Shown here one piece after another: positions 56,223 to 64,000 of a DNA stretch of 64,000 nt. How positions within the stretch are numbered: the first letter of the stretch is position 1; the number at the start of each line of letters is the position of its first letter. The translations under genes and the position numbers were made by a program. The DNA comes from Aplidium turbinatum (taxonomy: Eukaryota; Chordata; Ascidiacea; Aplousobranchia; Polyclinidae), in contig OU964923.1 of the NCBI GenBank assembly GCA_918807975.1, positions 4,216,001 to 4,280,000 of the forward strand. Reading direction: 5' to 3'. A model generated the notes under the pieces. The model was not told the DNA's origin, did no database searches, and saw only the letters and a list, made by a program, of their open reading frames with translations.

Positions 56223-57969
56223 TTGATTTCATACAGCATAGCAATGGCAAAACATATGCATGATAGCAACAAATTGACAGTTTTTGAAGCATTGGAAGCT
56301 TTTGAAAGGTTAGAAACTGATGAAGAATCAATATCAGAAGTCGTGTCTAAAGCAAATTTAGTTATATTTCCTCCTGAAGATGATGGCATGGATACAGATG
56401 AAGATGATGGTGGTGAAATGGATTGTTTTCCAAACAATCTATGTGGTAGACAGTTGTTGGCTAATGCTGAATTGGATCGCGTACTCTTCCAGATGGAATC
56501 AAATAAGTATGCCAGGCAAAAAGGCAATCACACATTTACAATGACGTTAAAAAGTTGAAATCATTTATAGCGATCCTTCTGTTAAGCGGATATAATCAAA
56601 TGTCATGACAAGAGATGTATTGGCAGAGGCGAAAGGATTCCAACAACCAAATGGTAACTGAACTGATGACAAAAAATGCATTTGAAGAATGTAAGCAATT
56701 TCTTCATCTCTCTGACAACCAGCAATTAGACAAAAGTGACAAATTTTCCAAACTCCGGCCATTCTTTGATGCAGTGAACAAACAATGCCTTGCAAACTAC
56801 AAACCTGAACAACATGTGAGTGTGGATGAAAGCATGGTACCATACTTTGGGAAACATGGCGCAAAACAATACATTCATGGGAAGCCTATAAAGTTTAGCT
56901 ATAAGCTGTGGGTGCTAGCGAAGCCGTTAGGCTACTGCGTACAATTTCGCCCTCATGCAGGAAAAGACTCCCAGCTGGAAGAGTACGAGGTGCCGGTTCG
57001 ACACCGCTCAAGAGCATGTAGCTGTGTCTTTGGCAAGACATTTAAAGACATGCCTGAAGGTGGACACGAAGATTGGCTTCCTTGCCTTCCCGTCCACTTA
57101 ATCTCAATCTTCAACCACCGGGTATAAGTCTGGATACGACAAAAAAAATCTCATTTGATGCAACATCTACCTCCACAAAGCGAGTCCAGTTCCAACTATC
57201 ATGTGGTTATGGACAACTTTTTCACAAGTCCGGGACTTCTGCGATACCTTCGTGAAAAGTCTATTGCAGCTACAGGAACAGCCAGAGTTAACCGCATAGA
57301 AAATCCTCCCCTCAAGCGTGTTAATGAAGTTGACAAGTTACACAGAGGTGCCTCGGATGTTGCTGTGGAGACATCACAATATAACATTGCTGCTATCCGA
57401 TGGAAAGACAGAAAAGTAGTAAATGTTCTGTCAACCTTTGCAGGAAAAGACCCACTGCAAAAATCGAAGCGATATGATATAGTAAGCAAGAGAGAAAAAA
57501 GATTGATATTCAGCAGCCAAATGTAATACACGTTTACAACCAACACATGGGTGGTGTTGACCGTTTTGATCAACATGTTTCAAAGCATATGATCAACTTG
57601 AGAAGCAAAAAATGGTGGTGGCCATTATTTCGTTTTTGTATTGATATGGCAGTCAACAATGCTTTTCAAATACATTGCCATCGCAACACCAATGCTGGTG
57701 AAATTCGTTTAGATGCTCTGGGCTTCAGAAGAGCAGTTGTTGAAAGTTACCACCAGCTTTATCGAAAAGATGTTTCAGATGTACTGTTTCCGGACCCAGG
57801 GCATCTCCGCAACCCCATATAAAATACAGCACTGCCCAACACTGGATCATAAAAGGGAAGCAACGCCGCTGCGCCAAACCAGGATGTTCTGGAACATCCC
57901 TTTATTTTTGTGAAACCTGCAATGTTGGCCTACATCCTCAGTGTTTTATGGAGTACCACAAGAAATAGA
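56223..57969 (+). pseudogene. piggyBac-2 transposase, broken and hit by a SINE
   Basis: An acidic N terminus (DDGMDTDEDDGGEMD) runs to a stop at 56558. The catalytic core follows in other frames: HVSVDESMVPYFGKHGAKQ (first Asp), NYHVVMDNFFTS (second Asp) and MGGVDRFDQHVSKHM (third Asp). A cysteine-rich C-terminal finger, RRCAKPGCSGTSLYFCETC, ends at 57969. All parts of a piggyBac transposase are present in order. A stop near 56603, the SINE at 56988-57148 and frame changes near 57525 and 57810 break it. Confidence 0.92.
56988..57148 (+). repeat. SINE-1 copy, 5' truncated, in the piggyBac-2 transposase
   Basis: It begins near the box B segment (GCCGGTTCGACACCGCTC) and ends ATACGAC plus A8. 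Very close to 25742-25953, which suggests recent activity. Confidence 0.88.
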
Positions 57970-58984
57970 TGATGTCAGAATTGGGCTCTTTCAGCTGAAC
58001 TCAAGCCGGGTGAACATGTGAGACGAAATAGTTTCAAGCCAATATAAAGTACATTTTTACGATAAATCAATATCGCCAGACGTTGAATCAACCAAGAACA
58101 TTCCTATCTTTTGATACTGCGACATTTATTTGATTCCTTAACATGTAGTGATTTCTTGACTTTTTTGTCCTGTTCTATTACTGCTTTGGTTGAATACGTA
58201 TTAGACTAAACACTGACTGAGAAAACGTTTTTGTATTTATTTTATATGCCCCCTCCTGCTCCTAACGTCAGTTTAAACTGACAGGCCAAAAATTGTTGAT
58301 AATTGTCCCCCCCAAATTTTTTTTTCAAAAATATTGTTCAATTTGGTTAAGATACCTTAAAAATAATATACATACAAAAAATTGCAAAAAAATTTTGATT
58401 CAGGAGGATATGGGTTAAAAATACTGTAGTTTCAATTCTAAAGAAAAAAGGAAATTCACATGCACATTTGGGAAACGTTACTCTGGACAAACTTTCGCTT
58501 GCATGATTTTTGTGAATTTTGTGAGTGGATTTAGGATTTCCATTGATCTATCGTCTTAGGTTTTCCACACAAGCTTTACATGCAGCATGTGTGGAGCCCA
58601 TGATTTGTCCTGATCACCCAGGCAAATTTTAAAGTATGTAAGATATGCTTGTTTCACAAAACTTGTTATGGTTTGCCTTTGGTTAGGAACAGTAGCCTAT
58701 AACTGCCACATATGCAACAAAGAACATCAGGGTCATTTTCACACTTTTTTGATGATGCCATTCTGCTACTTATTCACACCACAAACAGAATTAACACCTC
58801 GCTAATATGAAAAAATCTGAATACATGAAAATTCAAATAAGAATGAGTCATAGACAAGTTTCACATAAGCTTAAATCTCCACGTTCAGCGAAAAAGATAA
58901 AACCGATGTTATACATCAAAAAGTAGAATGGTACTAAGCATTCAGGCGGAAGTGAATGTAACCCTGCCTGCAAGGGGTGGTTTA

Positions 58985-59460
58985 TGGACAGTTCTCAGAA
59001 GGTACATAAGTTGGATGGTCTACCATAGACAGATGGTCCACTAGCCAGATGGTCTAGGCCAGTGTTTCTTAAACAGGTGAATGGTTCACCCCAGGGTGAA
59101 TAAAATTTTTGCAAGGGTGAACCAACCGCAAGGGGTGAATAAGGGTGAATGATAGCTTGCGAGCAGGGTGGATATTCCAGGTGTTCAACCTGTTTAGTGA
59201 ACAGGTGAGAATTTCCAAAAACAAAATCAATTCTTAGTTTTTCACTTTTTAATCAAAACTAATTGTTTTTTATAAATTTTAATATTTTTTGTTGTTTGAC
59301 ATGGGATGCAAAGACAAAGGTGAATGAAATCTGGAGATAGATTCTAGGGGTGAACATAACTAAAAAAGTTTAAGAAGCACTGGTCTAGGCGACTCTTTTG
59401 ACCAGTGGACCATCTAGATAGGGGGGCTTCTGACTAGTGTACCTTCTGAAGGTAGGTCGG
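58985..59460. repeat. Imperfect inverted repeat around a hAT MITE
   Basis: CAGAAGGTACA and GATGGTCCACTAGCCA on the left face TGACCAGTGGACCATC and GTACCTTCTG on the right. The MITE sits in the loop. Confidence 0.5.
59060..59382. mobile_element. hAT MITE
   Basis: Ends CAGTGTTTCTTAAAC and GTTTAAGAAGCACTG, with a perfect 8-bp duplication GTCTAGGC (59052-59059 and 59383-59390). AGGGTGAA repeats inside. No coding. Confidence 0.9.
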
Positions 59461-59863
59461 TCACTCCAATGGTCATGGTGTCATCATACATCTTCAAATG
59501 TTACAAAATAAAATCATTTCCATGAATATGACAAATTTTCAAACACTATTGGCTTATAAGGTCTTTATAAAACGGTAACAGTAAAAAATTCGGCCAAAAA
59601 GCCAATATTATGAGAAAAAATATCATGCAAAAATCTCAAAAACCTGATGTGATGGGTAAAATCTGATGTGATTTTTGAAATCAGCAGCCTCAATATACCC
59701 CAAATCACATCTTACATTGCAGACACAAAATTTTTTACCTTTTTGGTTGGCCTGTGTAATGTTTGAAGTCACGGGGAATCTTTTAAACCCGGGCCCTTTA
59801 AATATTCCAGGCCCGGGTCCAAAAGTACCACCTAGACCCCCTGTCAACGCTCCTGGTCCGCCA

Positions 59864-62800
59864 GCAGCCGCGCTGGTTCAATGCGAAAAAAATCGACATA
59901 TTTTTGTTTGAAAAGGCAATCAAACGAAAACTTTTACTCAATTTATTTTACAACTTTTGTATGTCTTGCGTGGCGGTACAAACTTAATGATGGAAGATTG
60001 TCTTCCATCTCATCATCCAAATATTCCACTCCTTTCGATCCTTGACATTTTCCGTCTTCCATCCCAAAATGTGCCTTCCATTCCATCTTCCATTCCGTTC
60101 CTTTACCATTCCATTACCTCGCAAATCTCAGACAAAAATGCACATACGTGAGCAATGGTGGAACTGATGTAAAAACTTTTTTTCACTGCGGCAAACTCCA
60201 GTTTAGTTCCCCATCCCTAAAGGTTATAAACGTCGCTCACAAAGGTCTGGTGAGTGCGAATCGTGTTTTATTTGCACACGGAGAGATAAAACGTTTTAGA
60301 ATGATGTTTTAACGTCACGATTTGAAATAGAAATTGACTCCAATATCCATTTCCTTTTTGAATTATGCGGAGTAGGATTCACCACAGTAAATTTTAAATT
60401 ACCAGCTCAAACAATGTTAGTGAAAAAAAGTCAACTTTTGAGAAGAAACAAAATTAGTTTTCGGACGTGGAATTTTGTAGCTTAAATGATTCAGCACTTT
60501 TATATGTAGGCAATTTTCAAAGATAAATATTTATAATATTAAAAAATTTAGCAAATGAAAGTTGAAGGCAATTGTTAGTACATTTCATTTTATTACATTT
60601 AAGAAGTTAAATTTTAAACGAACTTGTTTGTGGGTGTTAATTTTTGTTTCCATATCTTCCCATGAAAATGTGGCTCTGAAAACGGTTTAACTTTTTGTCC
60701 TTCATTATTAGTTCCTGTTGTGCAGAAACAATGCGTCATAATGAGCAAACAATTAATCATTCCTGGCGGGCGTGATATGCTGATTGGGACATGTGCAGTG
60801 AAAAAATAAACCCATTTGCAGCATTGTACAGCTAAACTCTTGAACTGCTATAATTACTATTTCACGGCGACCAGACTTGGCATGCAACCTCTCTTGGTTT
60901 TGCTTTACAGATTGCAGTAGCCTAATGCTTTCAATCGTTGTTAAATGTTATATTCCTAATAGAACTATTTAGGTAAAGTTGTCGAAAAAGCAGGGGAGTA
61001 CAGAAAAAATCATTTTAAATATCTTTAAAGGCGAAAATGCTTCACAAAGAAACTTTGCTTGTTGCCCAGAAGTTGATGCTGATGTTCAGCATATCTTATC
61101 AAAAGAGATTAGTTTAAAAATTGTTAAGCAGAGTGGAAGTGTCGATGGCTAGTTTTAATGTAAGGCTGCAAGCTGATAATAATAATGCGTGTCAACAATT
61201 CGACCATTACCAGGCTAATACCAATCAATCAACCATTTTATTTTTCGTCATTAACACGTCCGGGACGAAAAAGTTAGTAACTGCATAAATCGATATAGAC
61301 CTACCAGCACGTTAATGAACGGGAAAAGGTGGCAAAACCTTGAAAGGTTTAAAACGTGCCTGAATGGAAAATCATGTAGCCTAGTAGGCCTAGGCTATAA
61401 TGTCAGTAGTTAGCACGGCCACAAAACTCCCCCAAAAAAAACAAGTAGCAAAGAATAAAACAAAAACAGAGAGAAGCACACATGTAGGCTAGTAATGAAT
61501 GACAGCCTAATGAAAGTGTTATGAATTGAATTTGCCAGTTCCAATATTGATGTGGATGAGCAGTCATAGTAATAATAATAGGATGGAGAAAGAAAACCGG
61601 ACATAAAAGAAACCCATCCTCAGGCAAAAGCCCGTTTCGATGTGGCCCAGGAGAGCAGGTGTTGAGCTCTATCTATAGTCAGACTGCACATCACACAGTA
61701 GCCTACGACGATTGAGGTTTGAAATCCAGTTTAAGTTATTGTTTCTTGTCCTGGTGGGTAATGAAATGGATGAGCTGGTAGATGATGATGTCCTGATGGT
61801 GTTGATGAAGCTCTCATCGCTTTTTAAGACGTGTCGTGTTGATTATGGAGTGTTGCGTTTGCTGTTAATATCTACAAACATAAAAGTATAGCACAAGCAG
61901 TCGATATTATTGTTAGGTAAGCCTAATCTTTTGTAAATTATTTCGGATTTCCACTAAAATCTTCAAAAGAATGCAAGAAAGCCTTTTTAGTTTGTCTTTC
62001 TATTACGTATCCGTTTTGCTTAAATGTTGTTTTAGTTTGTGAACAAAAAGTGACTTTGTATCAGTTTTCCTAATTGAAAAAGGAAATTCGTTCCATGTTT
62101 TCGGACCTGTAAATTCTATTGAATGCTGTGTAAGCGTTTTTGAGAAGTATGGAATGTTTAGAGAATCATTAAGCACTTCACTTTACCCTTATTGGTAGAG
62201 TTCAAAGTAAGTCGTTTCCGGTCTTTCAATTGGAAACAATCGAATTTAAATAACTCCCACATCATAACGGTTCATGAATTACACCCAGAGCCGTTAAGAA
62301 AATAATTTAGGCCCGGTATCAATTAGCAGAGCAGTTAAGAAGATGATTTGAGCCCGGTACCAATGAACAGGACCATTGAGAGGAAAATTTGAGCCTTTTC
62401 CAATGAGATCCTAAGGCTTCAAATGTAAGCACTTTTAAGAAAAACTCATCACATCGAATCAAAACATGATGTTTATGTTAAACTTTCGGACCACTCGGAA
62501 AAGTTACAAACTCCTAAAAACATACACGGCCCTGCTTGAAAAGTGCCTCCTGTTAACGCTACTGCATAGCCTACTCTTGTTTAATTAGCCTACCCTGCAA
62601 ATGGTTTAGGATGAGGCGATCACAGACCAAACGTGTTCAAGCGATCAATTTGTTGATAACTTTGAAGGTTGATTGACACGCTTTTTTTTGGTGTTCAATG
62701 CAGCATTTATTGAGATGCAGTGCAATTAATTCTCAAGTTAGCAATCAATGTATTGCTTTCGCCCCATGTTGTGGGGATCTATCAGGGCAACATTTATTAT

Positions 62801-63189
62801 AAGTCTTTATACAAACTTTTAAGCGTTTCCCATTTCAAACGTTCATAGGATGAACTTGAAATGCACTTTTTACTTGGACATTATGTTGCATCCAGCCACC
62901 ATCGTTTCAATGTAGTTGTGCAAATAATGTATTGATTGTATCTCATTTCTAGTTTAATTCTTTGTTACAGCTAATCACATAGTAAAAAATCCATTACGAA
63001 ACAAAAACGTTTAATGCAGCAGAATATTTGTGTTAGATTTTCTTAGTTGGCCAAGCAATAATATCATAAAATTACTTTAAACATCAGACATATGTTCTTA
63101 TCTGACTAGCTGCAATTCCATTCTGCTTTGTATTAAAATGCTGACAAATAATAAATAAATTTCTGGGAAGGGTGAAGCCGTACATGCAT
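59864..63189. other. No gene seen
   Basis: AT-rich sequence with short frames only. 62280-62570 has three GCCCGGTA(C/T)CAAT-type units and a TGTTAACGCTACTG end that resemble the hAT ends at 54325-59855, but no matching 8-bp duplication was found. Confidence 0.5.
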
Positions 63190-63660
63190 GTAGGCTACCT
63201 TTGCAGAGGAAACTGTCTTTGTGCAAATCGACCATATGGACTCGTTTTCAAATTGCCTCGTGGCATTAAGTAACTTAGATTATTGTGATAATTTCATAGA
63301 AAATTAATTACTTTTCAAAGCACCTCTCCGACATTATGCTACAATATCTGAAAACGCTTGAAATTATTATTCGGTTTCTGTGATTCTAGTGGAAACATTA
63401 ATGAAGTTTGAGCAAGCCCAATTCTAGCTAAGTTAGATGCTTTGTTGGATTTGGCTGAATTAATATTACCATAGCTCAAAGCCTAAAAACCACAATGTTT
63501 TTGTAAATTTTTTGCATTATGTCACCAAATTTATCTTAAAACACTGTAGGACTACTCCAAACTAAATTACTGCAAAATAGTCCTCCTGTAACCTATACTG
63601 TATATCTATCAGAAACGTAACCACAAAATGAGAGGGCAATTGCCTATTATAAAATCTTTT
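63190..63660 (+). repeat. Unclassified dispersed repeat, copy 2
   Basis: Same order of matches as 52790-53350. Past it, 63661-64000 shows nothing recognisable. Confidence 0.55.
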
Positions 63661-64000
63661 CCCAAAAACTATAACACTGGTTTTAATATTAAATGCAAGT
63701 TTTTTTAATCAATCAATTGATTCATATTTGATGTAGGCTAAATTTCAGTTTTTCTATCCATCTTATGCAATGTGTTCATACTTAAAGGTGGGAGGCAACT
63801 GTAATATATTGGCTTTTATGTGCATAGATATTTTTACAAGATTACTTTTTACCAGAACTTAAAAGATCTAAAAATTCATTTTGATGTAAACGATTCCGAT
63901 TGGTCAACATTTTTGATAACGTAATTGAGAAAAACTAACGAGAATAAGCTCCATTTTCACCGCTTGAATTTATTGCAATCTTTTGTGGGTTCAAATCAGT

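Larger units (their letters stand above)
55637..58418 (+). mobile_element. piggyBac-2, nearly complete
   Basis: TTAA at 55637-55640 and 58415-58418. The 13-bp terminal repeats are CCCATATCCTCCT and AGGAGGATATGGG. Three subterminal palindromes CGTCAGTTTAAACTGAC lie at 55656, 55990 and 58266. The length, 2.8 kb including a 160-bp SINE, is normal for the family. Confidence 0.95.
54325..59855. mobile_element. 5.5 kb hAT element hosting a piggyBac and a MITE
   Basis: Ends CAGGGCCGTTGACAGG and CCTGTCAACGCTCCTG (14 of 16 matched), with a perfect 8-bp duplication GTCCGCCA (54317-54324 and 59856-59863). GGGCCCGG lies inside both ends. Own transposase not seen. Without its inserts it is about 2.4 kb. 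An internal inverted pair (about 55075-55110 and 59660-59700, TGATGTGATTTTTGAA) lies near the two ends. Confidence 0.85.

Noticed and set aside
61403-61627. Hydrophobic open frame on the minus strand
   Set aside because: Short, AT-driven composition, no splice or family support.
62280-62570. A further hAT element
   Set aside because: GCCCGGTA units and a TGTTAACG end are suggestive, but no matching 8-bp duplication was found for any choice of ends.

Overview
The window is intron-rich, AT-rich animal DNA, about one third of it recognisable transposon. Exons with GT-AG splicing, long introns, tRNA-derived SINEs, hAT and piggyBac elements, LINE 3' ends and a retrotransposed U6 snRNA copy show that it is metazoan. 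The style suggests a marine invertebrate, possibly a tunicate or another invertebrate deuterostome; that last step is a low-confidence inference.

The host content is a small family of gamma-butyrobetaine dioxygenase (BBOX1)-like Fe(II)/2-oxoglutarate oxygenases. Gene B (+, 14824-35984) and gene C (-, 52073-39583) are both whole: ten exons each, every junction in phase, 404 and 406 codons, with identical exon lengths except two exons that differ by one codon. They lie tail to tail. Gene A (-, 7991-3368) keeps only exons 6-9, has a frameshift, and has a 2.5 kb transposon inserted in exon 8. B and C keep the metal, zinc and 2-oxoglutarate residues but appear to have lost the aromatic residues that hold the trimethylammonium group in human BBOX1, so their substrate may differ.

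Layout. 1-3135: a transposon with TAGGGTGGGCC ends and a transposase that is nearly whole. 3368-7991: gene A broken by a relative of that transposon. 8341-10130: a SINE split by a decayed piggyBac. 11005-11832: a short TTAA-flanked piggyBac derivative. 12624-14106: a hAT element holding a LINE end and a U6 pseudogene. 14824-15410: exons 1-2 of gene B. 15411-27715: the 12 kb second intron of gene B, holding unexplained exon-like ORFs, a 3 kb transposon with a rare transposase motif, and a 5.4 kb transposon carrying a 51-bp minisatellite that was itself invaded by a hAT and a piggyBac derivative. 27716-35984: exons 3-10 of gene B with several hAT MITEs in the introns. 36.4-38.3 kb: SINEs and a palindromic MITE. 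39583-52073: gene C, whose second intron holds two hAT elements, one of them a three-level nest. 53.6-54.1 kb: an L2/CR1-like LINE end. 54325-59855: a 5.5 kb hAT element containing a piggyBac (itself hit by a SINE) and a hAT MITE. 59.9-64 kb: no gene seen.

The least explained material is the TAGGG-ended transposon family (three members, 8-bp target duplications, DGTxxNxG-type transposase). Also unusual are inverted-repeat elements that carry tRNA-like promoters, a hAT MITE built from GATCTT repeats, and a recurrent hairpin-GAAA(A)CG motif that resembles a hammerhead core. All assignments come from reading the sequence; no database search was possible.
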